Below, piece by piece: positions 24,422 through 34,528 of a stretch of 64,000 nucleotides of DNA (positions within the stretch are counted from its first letter, which is position 1; every line of letters starts with the position of its first letter). The notes under the pieces are model-generated. The model was not told where the DNA came from. It made no database searches and saw nothing but the letters and a program-made list of their open reading frames with translations. The DNA is from Ensifer adhaerens (GTDB taxonomy: Bacteria > Pseudomonadota > Alphaproteobacteria > Rhizobiales > Rhizobiaceae). Location of the stretch: NCBI GenBank assembly GCA_900215285.1, contig OCMG01000004.1:2278001-2342000 (forward strand), read 5' to 3'. The position numbers and the translations under genes are program-made.

Positions 24422-26011
24422 TCACGAGGCCATGTCGAGAGGATTGGGACTGTCTTGCCAGACCACGTCACAGTTTCTGCCCCTGAGCTTGGCATCGTAG
24501 AGCGCCATATCGGCCGCCTTCGTGCAGGCGCCGAGCGTCTGGCCGTCTTTTGGAGACACTGCTATGCCGCAGGAGAAGGTGAGCTGGAAACCGGGCGTGA
24601 GCGTCGGGGCCTCCTCGGCAAGCAGCGACCGCCAGTGTCTGGTCAGCGCAAGCGCGGCAACCGCGTCCTTGCCCGGCATGGCAACAAGAAATTCTTCGCC
24701 GCCGAAGCGGAAGGCGCAGCCCCCGGGAGGCATGTTGTCCTGCAGGATCCTGCCAAACGCGATCAGGACATTATCGCCGATGTCGTGCCCGAACTGGTCA
24801 TTGACCTGTTTGAAATAGTCAAGGTCGATAAGGGCGAAGGCGATGGCTTGCTCCACGCCATGGGCTTCGATGCGGTCGGGCATGATCCGGCTGGCGTGGC
24901 GGCGATTGTATAGTCCGGTCAGGTGGTCGCGCGAGGCTTCTTCCGCGAGCTTTGTCTGCAGGACCAGATTTTCATTGAGGCGCACGACAAGATCGCGGGA
25001 CGCGGCGGCAAGCTGCTGCTGTGCGGCCTCGCGTGCGGTCACATCGCGCAGGACAAACATGACAGACCCGTCGCGTCCCCATTTCTCCAGCCGCTGGACC
25101 GAGACTTCATAAGTCGTCTCGATCTGGTGTATGATGAAAAGCTGATGCGGGTCGGAGGTGTCCCGGCCCAGCCAGGCGCGCAGCGGATGGTCGTTGGCCA
25201 GGATCGTCCCGACCGCGCCATCCCCCAGCCCGGGCAGTTTTCCGGCCGCGGGGTTGACCTCCAGCACGCGGGCGTCGCCGTCGATGACGATGATCGGGTC
25301 CGGGAGCACGTTGAAGATCACGTCGCGCGCAATCGGGGGCGCCACGAACAGCTTCCCGTGTTCCTGCATCATCAGCATGGCAAGCGAGGTCAGGCTGAAG
25401 GCAAAGGGCGTGGGGTCATCGTTGAACAGACGGAACTCAAAGAAGACGAAGGCGAAATTGGCGATCCACGGCATCAGCATTGCGGCGACAAGGCCGAAAA
25501 GCTGGCGCCGGTGGAGTGATTGCGAGAGCTGCAGCCTGCTCATTGCGGTGATGCAGGCCCAGATCATGAAGATGTAGGTCACCGTCATCAGGATGTGAAA
25601 GAGCCAGCCATGCGAAAAGCTCGGCCGTTCGGCATTCACGATGCCGGTATAGATGGCGTGATGCCAGTCGTTGGTCAGGGCGGCCACGCCCGCCAGAGCG
25701 ACATAGACAGCAATGGCCGCAATGGCAGTGGGCGTGCCGAGCTTGCGGTATCCGGAATAGCTCAGGATGCCTGCTGCCCAGAACATCGGTGCGCCAACAA
25801 TGCCGAACCAGGCCAATTCGCTGTAGAACACCTTGCCCGGAAGGTCGGGGGTGGCGAAACGAAGCAGGACCATGGCGGTCCACCACAGCGCGCCGACGAC
25901 GGCGAGAATGAACGCATTTTTGCCAGGCGCGCGCGGGGATCTGAATGCCGCGGCACAGGCGATAAGGCCAAGCGCGAGCATGACCGCGAGCAGGAAGGTT
26001 GCTGTCGTCAA
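24422..26011 (-). CDS. Membrane diguanylate cyclase (7-TM N-terminus, PAS, GGDEF)
   Basis: This 529-residue protein has seven or so hydrophobic segments over residues 1-215 in the pattern of the histidine-kinase N-terminal 7TM domain. A PAS domain follows at ~230-330 (DPIIVIDGDARVLEVNPAAGKL, VMFVLRDVTAREA), then a GGDEF domain at ~360-515 with GGEEF intact. It should make cyclic-di-GMP in response to a membrane or cytoplasmic signal. There is no RxxD inhibition site five residues before GGEEF. The start codon is TTG at 26011; a downstream ATG is possible. Confidence 0.9.
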   Translation of the reverse strand: MTTATFLLAVMLALGLIACAAAFRSPRAPGKNAFILAVVGALWWTAMVLLRFATPDLPGKVFYSELAWFGIVGAPMFWAAGILSYSGYRKLGTPTAIAAIAVYVALAGVAALTNDWHHAIYTGIVNAERPSFSHGWLFHILMTVTYIFMIWACITAMSRLQLSQSLHRRQLFGLVAAMLMPWIANFAFVFFEFRLFNDDPTPFAFSLTSLAMLMMQEHGKLFVAPPIARDVIFNVLPDPIIVIDGDARVLEVNPAAGKLPGLGDGAVGTILANDHPLRAWLGRDTSDPHQLFIIHQIETTYEVSVQRLEKWGRDGSVMFVLRDVTAREAAQQQLAAASRDLVVRLNENLVLQTKLAEEASRDHLTGLYNRRHASRIMPDRIEAHGVEQAIAFALIDLDYFKQVNDQFGHDIGDNVLIAFGRILQDNMPPGGCAFRFGGEEFLVAMPGKDAVAALALTRHWRSLLAEEAPTLTPGFQLTFSCGIAVSPKDGQTLGACTKAADMALYDAKLRGRNCDVVWQDSPNPLDMAS

Positions 26012-26192
26012 ACGAGGGCCTCATTCGGTCTGTTCCGGCGATGTCGGGTCAAGCCATGACCGCCGGACGTCTCGATGGGTCTACTCCCAAATCTCTAATG
26101 AATTTTATCTCAGAATTTCGTAATATTACGAAAAGTGTTTCAAAGCGATGCGGATGTGGGCTCGCAATCCATCCGCGGCCCACGATCCGCGG

Positions 26193-26564
26193 TCAACGCG
26201 GGGACGGGAGGTGCGGGTCCTTCTTGCATTTGGCAAGACTCGACTGGCGAAAGCTCAGCACTTCGAGAATCCGCATGGTGGCCGGATCGTCGCGTACCTT
26301 CATGCAGCCGCACGCATATCCGTAATTCCCGTTGGTCGCCTCGTAATCGCCGGCGCTGATGTCGCCGATGTTTTCCATGCCGACCGCTTCTTCGTCGCTT
26401 CCCTGTGTCGCCAGCGTCCAATCGCCGTCGCCATCGGAAAGATACCAATTGCCGGGTGTCGGATTTAAAACCCAGCCGCAGCGGGTCAGGGGGCCGCCGG
26501 CAGAAGCTCCGGTCGAGACAAGGCAGCCTACAGCAAGCACGGCGGAAAGCAGAAACGTCTTCAT
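26193..26564 (-). CDS. Secreted DUF4087 family protein
   Basis: This 123-residue protein has a signal peptide (MKTFLLSAVLAVGCLVSTGASA). Its body matches DUF4087: LTRCGWVLNPTPGNWYLSDGDGDWTLATQG, then a Cys-containing NYGYACGCMKV. Function of the family is unknown. The ATG at 26564 follows GTGAGGAAC and gives a better signal peptide than the longer frame from 26588. It stands alone; the diguanylate cyclase begins 181 bases downstream on the same strand. Confidence 0.75.
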   Translation of the reverse strand: MKTFLLSAVLAVGCLVSTGASAGGPLTRCGWVLNPTPGNWYLSDGDGDWTLATQGSDEEAVGMENIGDISAGDYEATNGNYGYACGCMKVRDDPATMRILEVLSFRQSSLAKCKKDPHLPSPR

Positions 26565-26800
26565 GGGGTTCCTCACCTTGCGCGGCAAATGCGCTCGCGC
26601 TCGACAAAGACTTTAGGAGCACAAACTTGTCGATCGATCAAGGCGCTCCGGCGGCGATTTGTGGAAGATCGAGTTCCTCCGTCTTGCCCGTCAGCGACGT
26701 GCCAACCCGGTCTGGTCGGTATCGTCGGCCTTTCGGGACCGCTGTCGGATAGAGAGAGCGCGTGCGGAGGAGAGGTTAGGGGTGAGCGGACATCTCGCAG

Positions 26801-27499
26801 TCACTTTGCAGGCAGGCGCTGGTAGGTATTCAGGAAATCGTCCTGAATGACATAGGCGAGGCCGGTCGCGACAAGGTCGTAGTCCTTGTCGAGGATGCGG
26901 GTCGAATAGGTCCAGCCCTTCGGCAGCTTGAGCTTCGCGCCGAGACCGGCAAGATCAGCAAGCGCTTCCTTCTTGTTGACGATCTGGGAATAGGACTGCA
27001 TGCGGTAGACGTGACCTTTCGGATCGGTCAGCTCGAAGACGGGCTTGCCGGCGCGAAAGGTGAAGACCGTGTCGCGATTCACCTCGTTCGGGGTGTAGAG
27101 CTTTTTGCCGCCCATCGCCTGTTTCAGCGAGACCTCGAGGGTGGCGCGCTCGCCCATTTCGATGCCGTTGACATTGATGGTCTTGCCGGTGGCCGAAACG
27201 CCTTTGCCCTTGATACCGTCGATCAGCCAGTAGCGCGGGCCGTTCATGTCGATGCCGTCGGCGCTAAGCTGTTTCGTGGCGGCTTTCCTGTCGATGCCGT
27301 TCCAGGCGGCGGCCGGGCAATCATTGAAGCCGATCGTGTTGTAGACGGTCGCCGTTGCCTTCAAGCCGTTGCGCGTGACGGTGAGTATTTCGCAATAGCG
27401 CGTGTTGAAGAGGCCGGATTTGCTGCCGCCATCCTGGGCCGAGGCGGGGAGGGCGAGAAGGAGCATGGGCAGAAGAGCTGGGAGAAGGGGCGTTTTCAT
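26801..27499 (-). CDS. Secreted hypothetical protein
   Basis: This 232-residue protein has a signal peptide (MKTPLLPALLPMLLLALPASAQ). The mature part has NTRYCEILTVTRNGLKATATVYNTIGFNDCP near its start and LPKGWTYSTRILDKDYDLVATGLAYVIQDDFLNTYQRL at its end. I do not recognise the family. The two Cys may form a disulfide in the periplasm. It is divergent from the TetR gene at 27595 (95-base gap). Confidence 0.75.
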   Translation of the reverse strand: MKTPLLPALLPMLLLALPASAQDGGSKSGLFNTRYCEILTVTRNGLKATATVYNTIGFNDCPAAAWNGIDRKAATKQLSADGIDMNGPRYWLIDGIKGKGVSATGKTINVNGIEMGERATLEVSLKQAMGGKKLYTPNEVNRDTVFTFRAGKPVFELTDPKGHVYRMQSYSQIVNKKEALADLAGLGAKLKLPKGWTYSTRILDKDYDLVATGLAYVIQDDFLNTYQRLPAK

Positions 27500-27594
27500 T
27501 CTTGAACGGGCTCCGTCGATGAATATCCTAGCGGCATGATCGCAAGCCTGCGATCTCCGCGCTACTCACTTTCGACAAACCGGAAACCCGACCG

Positions 27595-28218
27595 ATGTCC
27601 ATGCCGGAACCTCTTGATCCTGAACGGAATTCGCCTCGGCAGGCGCGTGCGCGCCAGACGGTTGCGACGTTTTTCGAGGCGACTGCTCAGCTTCTTGAAC
27701 GGGAAGATGATCGCGCTGTCACCACCAATCATGTTGCCGAGCGGGCAGGCTTCTCCATCGGTACGCTCTATCGATATTTCTCCGGCAAGTCTTCGCTTTA
27801 CCGGGCTATGGCGATCCACGAGATGGAGCGGCAGGAGCGGGAGATCTGCGCAACGCTTGCCGCAACGCAGGCGACGACGGTTGCGGAGATCGTGCGGCTG
27901 GTCATCGTTCCGATGCTGAAACCCTTCGAGGGGCGCTCCGCCGTGCGCCGCGCGCTTTTGAAGGCGGCCGTCAACATGCCGGGTCTGGGGCAGCTTTACG
28001 ACGACGCGATTACGCGGATCAGTCGGGCGCTGGTCAGCGCTGTGGCAGAAAAGGCCGCCGATTGCACCTGCAGGCCGAGCCCGGAGGCAGAATTCATCAT
28101 GCTGCGAGGCGTCATCGGAGCAATACGTTCCGATGTGCTTTTCGATCGCGGCCACGTGGGAACGCCGCAGTTCCAGGATGCTTTGGTGAGAGCCGTGTCC
28201 ATTCATTTTACCCGCTGA
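27595..28218 (+). CDS. TetR/AcrR family transcriptional regulator
   Basis: This 207-residue protein has the N-terminal TetR helix-turn-helix (ATFFEATAQLLEREDDRAVTTNHVAERAGFSIGTLYRYFSGKSSLYRAMA) and a helical C-terminal ligand domain, in which ADCTCRPSPEAEFIMLRGVIGA matches the C-terminal domain of several TetR groups. It is divergent from a secreted-protein gene and upstream of a second TetR gene. Its target is unknown. Confidence 0.88.
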   Translation: MSMPEPLDPERNSPRQARARQTVATFFEATAQLLEREDDRAVTTNHVAERAGFSIGTLYRYFSGKSSLYRAMAIHEMERQEREICATLAATQATTVAEIVRLVIVPMLKPFEGRSAVRRALLKAAVNMPGLGQLYDDAITRISRALVSAVAEKAADCTCRPSPEAEFIMLRGVIGAIRSDVLFDRGHVGTPQFQDALVRAVSIHFTR

Positions 28219-28282
28219 AAAATCGCCGATCGCCGCGCATTCATCGTTGACAGTCAGCTCCGACGCGGCTAGAAAACGAACC

Positions 28283-28296
28283 GTACCGTACGGTAC
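28283..28296. promoter_or_regulatory. Perfect palindrome, likely TetR operator
   Basis: GTACCGTACGGTAC is a perfect 14-base palindrome 16 bases before the TetR gene at 28313, consistent with autoregulation. The TetR gene and ilvC (48 bases further on) may be controlled together from this site. Confidence 0.65.
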
Positions 28297-28312
28297 TAGA
28301 TGAGGTCGGACG

Positions 28313-28969
28313 ATGAGCAAACCGGAGCAGGATCAGTTTTCCCCGCGCCAGAACGCCGTTCTGGAAGAGGCGTTGCGTCTTCTCGTCGAGGGCGGCGAGA
28401 AGGCATTGACGACGGCGGGCGTGGCGCGCGCCGCCAATTGCTCCAAGGAAAGCCTCTACAAATGGTTCGGCGACCGTGACGGTCTGCTTGCCGCGATGAT
28501 CGCCTATCAGGCGTCCAAGGTCCGCACCTACGAACCTGCGGGCGGCAAACTGACGCATGAAGAACTGAGGGCACATCTGCTGACCTTCGTGCGCGATCTC
28601 GTGGATGTGCTTTCCGGCGAGGTGTCGCTGGCGCTCAATCGCCTCTCCATCGGCCAGGCGGGCGCTGGCGGCGGCAAGCTTGGACGGCTGATGCTGGAGC
28701 GCGGGCGCGGGCCGATCGGCAAGCGCGCGATGGCGCTTCTGGATGCCGGACGACGCTCCGGTCTTCTCGATTTTTCCGATGGCGGCGAGGCCTATCAGAC
28801 ATTATACGGTCTGGCCGTCAGCGATCTTCACGTGCGCATGTTGCTGGGCGTTTCCCCGGAAGCGGCGCGCAAGGAATTCGGTTCCAGGGCGGAGCGGGCG
28901 GTCGATGCCTTCCTGCGCCTCTATGGTGCCGCGAACAAATGGGAAGAGCCGCGCATCAGGCATGCGTGA
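28313..28969 (+). CDS. TetR/AcrR family transcriptional regulator upstream of ilvC
   Basis: This 218-residue protein has the TetR DNA-binding domain (LEEALRLLVEGGEKALTTAGVARAANCSKESLYKWFGDRDGLLAAMI) and a helical C-terminal domain of the DUF-type found in this subgroup. A perfect palindrome lies just upstream. ilvC begins 48 bases downstream on the same strand, so it may be cotranscribed and subject to this regulator. Confidence 0.9.
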   Translation: MSKPEQDQFSPRQNAVLEEALRLLVEGGEKALTTAGVARAANCSKESLYKWFGDRDGLLAAMIAYQASKVRTYEPAGGKLTHEELRAHLLTFVRDLVDVLSGEVSLALNRLSIGQAGAGGGKLGRLMLERGRGPIGKRAMALLDAGRRSGLLDFSDGGEAYQTLYGLAVSDLHVRMLLGVSPEAARKEFGSRAERAVDAFLRLYGAANKWEEPRIRHA

Positions 28970-30037
<1,068 letters not shown>

Positions 30038-30067
30038 TCGCGGCTTGCGGCCCCTTCAATGACATCT

Positions 30068-30095
30068 AGGCCGGGGAGGGCAACTTTCCCGGCCT
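30068..30095 (+). terminator. Intrinsic terminator of ilvC
   Basis: AGGCCGGG (30068-30075) pairs with CCCGGCCT (30088-30095) and is followed by TTCTTGTTGT. It begins 31 bases after the ilvC stop codon. Confidence 0.85.
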
Positions 30096-30137
30096 TCTTG
30101 TTGTCGCAAGTTGACCTCTCCGAGATGTCTTTCGGTG

Positions 30138-31709
30138 TCAGCGATGGCAGGTCGGCGGCTCGCCGGTCACTTCGAAGACGACGGCGTCAGAACTCATGAC
30201 ATGCGTCAGGATCGAGCAGCCCTCTAGCTTCGGGAAGCGCTGCAGCAGTTCGGCTTTCAGGGCCGGTTCGCTCCGTCTGGCCGCGGCGAACTGGTTGTCG
30301 ATCCAGTAATAATCGGGACAGGTGGGATCGGGACGTGTGCCCGGCATCCTGTCCAGTGCACCCACGGTCATGTGCCAACGCTTTGCAAGATATTGATAGG
30401 CCATGTCGTAATTGGCCTCGACATTGGCCGTGTTGTCCTTGAGGACGGCGCGCAAGGGGGCGATGCGCGCGCAGGGGCATGCTTTCTGCCGCGCCGCGAC
30501 GAAACGTGCGGCTTCATTCCATTGGGGAATCCGAGCGGCCTGCACCGACGTATCAACGATCGCCGCCAGACAGAAGATCAGGAAAAGAGCCTGCACCAGC
30601 CCGTGGGTTCGCAGGGCCTGCCCGCAGGCCGCCGCCAGCGCAGCGGTGACGAGAATGCAGATGGGCACCAGATAGCGAATGGCCAGCGCCCCGGTCGCAG
30701 CGGTGTAGACGAACACAAGGATGCCCGAAGACACAATGGAAACCAGGAGTGTCACCGCGTAGAGATCGTCTGCCCGGCGTCCTTCACGCGACAGGACCCG
30801 CGTGCCAAGCGCACCCAGCCAAGCCGCGGTCGTTGCCGTACTCTGGTCGAGAGGCATTAGGATGGACTGGAACAGCAGCGACATGGCATGCAGCGGAGAT
30901 GTCTTCAACCAGTAGTCTTTGGAGGTTGTGGTCAGGTAGCTCCACTGGAAGGCGGTGGTCACCGCCAAGGGCAGGCAGCAGGCGATGCCGGTCAGGAGAT
31001 GCGCCAGAAATAGCGATCGGTCGCCGCGTAGCAAGGCGGCGAAAGCGAAGGTCCCGACAACTGCGACGGCGAGGATCGAAAACACGAAATGAAGATTGAT
31101 GCAAAGCCCGAGGCTGACGACATGGCCGGACCAGACCAGAATGGCGTTGCCACCTTCCAGGCGCTCCTCTCCCCGCCGATGCAGCCGCTTGAGCGTGACC
31201 AGTAGGATAATGAACGCCGAAACACCGGTGAAATAGGAGCGGAATTCCGCGAAAGTGGCCAAGACCTGTACAAGTGCGAAAACGCCCGGCACGAAGGTCA
31301 GGAGAAACGGTCTGTCCTCGCGGTTGAACCGCCAGAAGGCGGCCAGATAGGCGACTGAGGCCAAGAGCGGCAACAGGTTGAGCATGCGCCCCGCTTCGAT
31401 CGTGCGTGGCAGACCGATATTGCTCGCCATCCAGGAAAGGAACGAGAAGAGTGGCGGGTGAACGTCAGTGGTCCAGCGGAACTGGAAGGCCTCGCCGATG
31501 CGCACTGAAGGGTCTGCGAAATAGTAGCTCCAGAACTCGTCAAACCATGGTCCGATGTGCCAAGCGGCGTTTAGGAACGCGGCGATTGCCACAATGGGGA
31601 AAGCGATGAGGATTAGCCGCCGAATGTGCAACAGTGCCGGGATATTCGTCATCGTTCGAAGAGGTTCGGACATGAATTTCTTGCTGCAAAAGGACGGCGC
31701 GGATGTCAT
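30138..31709 (-). CDS. GT39-like polytopic glycosyltransferase
   Basis: This protein of about 523 residues has around 10 membrane segments. In the first periplasmic loop it has WFDEFWSYYFAD, the acidic pair typical of GT39/ArnT lipid-linked sugar transferases, and VHPPLFSFLSW as in that group. A C-terminal soluble part follows. It probably moves a sugar from a polyprenyl carrier onto a surface molecule. Several starts are possible (31709, 31673, 31652), none with a clear ribosome site. It is divergent from the aminotransferase gene. Confidence 0.8.
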   Translation of the reverse strand: MTSAPSFCSKKFMSEPLRTMTNIPALLHIRRLILIAFPIVAIAAFLNAAWHIGPWFDEFWSYYFADPSVRIGEAFQFRWTTDVHPPLFSFLSWMASNIGLPRTIEAGRMLNLLPLLASVAYLAAFWRFNREDRPFLLTFVPGVFALVQVLATFAEFRSYFTGVSAFIILLVTLKRLHRRGEERLEGGNAILVWSGHVVSLGLCINLHFVFSILAVAVVGTFAFAALLRGDRSLFLAHLLTGIACCLPLAVTTAFQWSYLTTTSKDYWLKTSPLHAMSLLFQSILMPLDQSTATTAAWLGALGTRVLSREGRRADDLYAVTLLVSIVSSGILVFVYTAATGALAIRYLVPICILVTAALAAACGQALRTHGLVQALFLIFCLAAIVDTSVQAARIPQWNEAARFVAARQKACPCARIAPLRAVLKDNTANVEANYDMAYQYLAKRWHMTVGALDRMPGTRPDPTCPDYYWIDNQFAAARRSEPALKAELLQRFPKLEGCSILTHVMSSDAVVFEVTGEPPTCHR

Positions 31710-31773
31710 GGCATTGTGAGTGTCGCGAGACTAGAAGTGCAATGTTAAGATTCGCTGATTTTGCGTCGTTTAG

Positions 31774-31797
31774 ATAGGTCAGCATTGTTGACATAAA
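31774..31797. promoter_or_regulatory. Shared operator motif, copy 2 (in front of aminotransferase)
   Basis: A 24-base block with core GTCAGCATTGTTGAC differs by one base from 12811-12834 in front of the LysE exporter. It ends 51 bases before the aminotransferase start codon. Confidence 0.65.
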
Positions 31798-31848
31798 CTG
31801 CAGGGCATGGTTACCTTGACCCATAACAAATCGACGGGATGAACCACC

Positions 31849-33069
31849 ATGGAATGGGAAAATATCTTCGCTTCACGCGCGAGCCGCATGAAGGCGTCCG
31901 AAATCCGAGAGCTGCTGAAATTGCTCGAGCAGCCCGATATCATTTCCTTTGCCGGTGGGATCCCCGATGCGACGCTGTTTCCGGCTGAGGAGTTTTCCAA
32001 GGCCTATGCCGAAGTGCTGACAGGTCCCGAAGCCGTGCCCGCGCTCCAGTACTCGGTCTCTGAAGGCTACAGGCCGCTGCGCGAATGGCTGGTCGGCGAG
32101 ATGGGCAAGCTCGGCATTCCCTGCACGCCGGATAATATCTTCATCGTTTCCGGGTCGCAGCAGGGTCTCGATTATATCGGCAAGGTTCTGCTTTCGCCGA
32201 AGGATACGGCGCTGGTCACCTGGCCGACCTATATGGGCGCGCTGGGCGCCTTCAATGCCTATGAGCCGAACTACGACAAGCTGGATCCGATGACCAATCG
32301 CGAGCCGGCGACCTATGCCGAGAAGGCCGCGCAGGCCGGCGGCCGTGTCAAGTTTGCCTATTGCGTCCCGGAATTCTCCAACCCGTCGGGCGAGACGATC
32401 CCGCGCGCGGGCCGCGAGAACATCCTGAACCTTGCCGAAGCGCTCGATATCGCCATTGTCGAGGATGCTGCCTACCAGCAGCTCCGCTACAGCGGCGAGA
32501 CGGTCAAGCCGATTCTGGCGCTCGACATCGAACGCAATGGCGGCGATATCGAGAAGACGCGTACGCTTTATTGCGGCTCCTTCTCCAAGACGCTCGCACC
32601 GGGCCTTCGCCTCGGCTACATCGTCGCGGCACAGGATGTCATTCGCAAACTCGTCCTCGTCAAGCAGGCGTCCGATCTCCATTCCTCGACGGTCAACCAG
32701 GTCGTCATGGGCAAGGTCGCGCACAAGATCTTCGATGCGCAGGTCGAAAAGATCCGCAAGACCTACAGCCACCGGCGCGACCGCATGCTCGAAGCCATGG
32801 CAAAATACATGCCGGCTGGCGTTGAGTGGACGAAGCCGGAAGGCGGCATGTTCGTCTGGGTGACGCTGCCAAAGGGGTTTGACGGCGCGTCGCTGCTGGC
32901 CAAGGCCATCCGCGATCATCGCATCGCCTTCGTCCCGGGCAAGGCCTTCCACGCGGACGGAACGGGCGAGAACACGATCCGACTGTCGTTCTCATGCGCC
33001 TCCGATGACGCCATCGAGACCGGGATTTCTCGCCTGGGTGCGCTCATCAAGGGCGAAATGGCGGGTTAA
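31849..33069 (+). CDS. PLP-dependent aminotransferase, LysN / 2-aminoadipate type
   Basis: This 406-residue fold type I aminotransferase has the family start (ISFAGGIPDATLFP), the substrate region (LQYSVSEGYRPLREWL), the PLP lysine in CGSFSKTLAPGLRLGYI, and the C-terminal GMFVWVTLP and IRLSFS. Relatives transfer amino groups to or from 2-aminoadipate, aromatic or other large amino acids. The upstream motif is shared with a LysE-type exporter gene at 12848, which suggests linked amino-acid catabolism and export. Confidence 0.92.
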   Translation: MEWENIFASRASRMKASEIRELLKLLEQPDIISFAGGIPDATLFPAEEFSKAYAEVLTGPEAVPALQYSVSEGYRPLREWLVGEMGKLGIPCTPDNIFIVSGSQQGLDYIGKVLLSPKDTALVTWPTYMGALGAFNAYEPNYDKLDPMTNREPATYAEKAAQAGGRVKFAYCVPEFSNPSGETIPRAGRENILNLAEALDIAIVEDAAYQQLRYSGETVKPILALDIERNGGDIEKTRTLYCGSFSKTLAPGLRLGYIVAAQDVIRKLVLVKQASDLHSSTVNQVVMGKVAHKIFDAQVEKIRKTYSHRRDRMLEAMAKYMPAGVEWTKPEGGMFVWVTLPKGFDGASLLAKAIRDHRIAFVPGKAFHADGTGENTIRLSFSCASDDAIETGISRLGALIKGEMAG

Positions 33070-33096
33070 CCAGTTCCGGTCATGAAATATCAACGC

Positions 33097-33127
33097 GCCT
33101 GCCTTTAGCTTTATGCGAAAGGCGGGC
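33097..33127 (+). terminator. 10-bp hairpin downstream of the aminotransferase gene
   Basis: GCCTGCCTTT (33097-33106) pairs with AAAGGCGGGC (33118-33127) with one G-T wobble. It lacks a T tract. It lies between the aminotransferase and the acyltransferase and may stop transcription weakly. Confidence 0.4.
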
Positions 33128-33200
33128 GGCGTTGGACCGTTCCATAAAGAGGTACAGCAGCGGCCTTCGCCCTGCTGTTGCAGTCAAGGGACGGATCGTT

Positions 33201-34385
33201 ATGCGACTGACGGCTTTGGATGGATGGCGGGGCATTCTGGCGCTCATGGTGGTGCTGGCGCATTTCCCCGGGGATGTCGTCCTTCAGGACACGAACTTCT
33301 ATTATTCCGGCTCCGCCATCATCGACATGTTCTTCCTGTTCAGCGGCTTCGTGATCGTTGCCCATTATGAGCCGAAGCTTGCCAATGGCTATGGCGTGAA
33401 GCGCTTCCTCATCGAGCGGCTCGGCCGGATCTATCCGATCTATTTTGTCATGCTGATGCTCTTCGTTCTGTTCGAAGTGGTGCTGGTCTATTTCGGCAAC
33501 AAGGCGGGCCTTGTCGAGCGCGCGCCGTTCAGCGGAGGAAACACCCTGCCGTCGCTGCTGACCAACCTTCTGCTGATCCAGAGTCTCGATATCCATGACA
33601 TGCTGACCTGGAACTATCCGGCATGGAGCCTTTCGACCGAGTGGACGGCCTATGTCATCTTCGCGCTCTGCATGCTCGCGCCGATCAAGCGTTTCTGGCC
33701 TTTCGCGATTGTCGGCTTCATCGTGTCGCCGCTGCTGCTCGTGCTCCTCTCAGAGCATCCCCTTCGTGAGAACTATCAGTACGGCCTTTTTCGCTCGACC
33801 TATGGTTTTGCCGGCGGCGCGCTGACCTTCTACGTCTTTTACGGGATCAAGAAGAACAAGATGGACGAGCGCGTTCCCATGTGGGTCTGGAATGTGCTTG
33901 AGGTGATTGCGGGCATTTCCATCTTTGCGCTTCCCGCCGTGCTGGGCGCGTCGCGGATTTCTGCGATCATTCCCGCGCTTTACACGCTCCCGCTGCTCAT
34001 TTTTGCTCTGCAGAAGGGTGTTGTGTCGCGTCTGCTCGGTCAGCCGGCGCTGGTCTATCTCGGGACGATTTCCCTGTCGGTCTACGTGATCCATGCCTTC
34101 GTGCTGCTTCGCTTCGTCAATGTCGCCGAGGCCATCCAGAAACTGGCCCATATTCCGCTTGTGGAAACGCAGATTTTTCACGGCGCGCCGACAAAGATCA
34201 TCGTGTTGGGCCCGATCGGAAACAATCTTCTGGCCTTCGGATCAGTCCTGCTGGTCGTTCTCCTGGCCCATTTCAGCTATCGCTATCTTGAGGTCCCCGC
34301 AGAGAAGAAGGTTCGCGCCTGGACCAAGGCGCGGGCTGCCGCGCAGGCCGGGGAAAAACCTGCCGCTGTGCAGGCGACCGTTTGA
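33201..34385 (+). CDS. Acyltransferase family 3 membrane protein
   Basis: This 394-residue protein has the acyltransferase-3 opening RLTALDGWRGILALMVVLAHF with the catalytic-type histidine, FYYSGSAIIDMFFLFSGFVI, and about 10 membrane segments. Such enzymes O-acetylate or O-succinylate polysaccharides or lipids. The frame is open from 33132, but the ATG at 33201 matches the family N-terminus. No glycan cluster surrounds it, so the acceptor is unknown. Confidence 0.9.
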   Translation: MRLTALDGWRGILALMVVLAHFPGDVVLQDTNFYYSGSAIIDMFFLFSGFVIVAHYEPKLANGYGVKRFLIERLGRIYPIYFVMLMLFVLFEVVLVYFGNKAGLVERAPFSGGNTLPSLLTNLLLIQSLDIHDMLTWNYPAWSLSTEWTAYVIFALCMLAPIKRFWPFAIVGFIVSPLLLVLLSEHPLRENYQYGLFRSTYGFAGGALTFYVFYGIKKNKMDERVPMWVWNVLEVIAGISIFALPAVLGASRISAIIPALYTLPLLIFALQKGVVSRLLGQPALVYLGTISLSVYVIHAFVLLRFVNVAEAIQKLAHIPLVETQIFHGAPTKIIVLGPIGNNLLAFGSVLLVVLLAHFSYRYLEVPAEKKVRAWTKARAAAQAGEKPAAVQATV

Positions 34386-34528
34386 CAAAGCCCAGCCTTC
34401 GGCTACCTTGAGGCTGCGCGGCGCTGCATGCTCCGCTGGTCCGGAGGCATGGGATCCCATTGTGTTCCTGCTGAAGCCGGTTCTGGTTGACGCGCGGATC
34501 GTTTGCCCGGCAGCGACAAGGATGACGG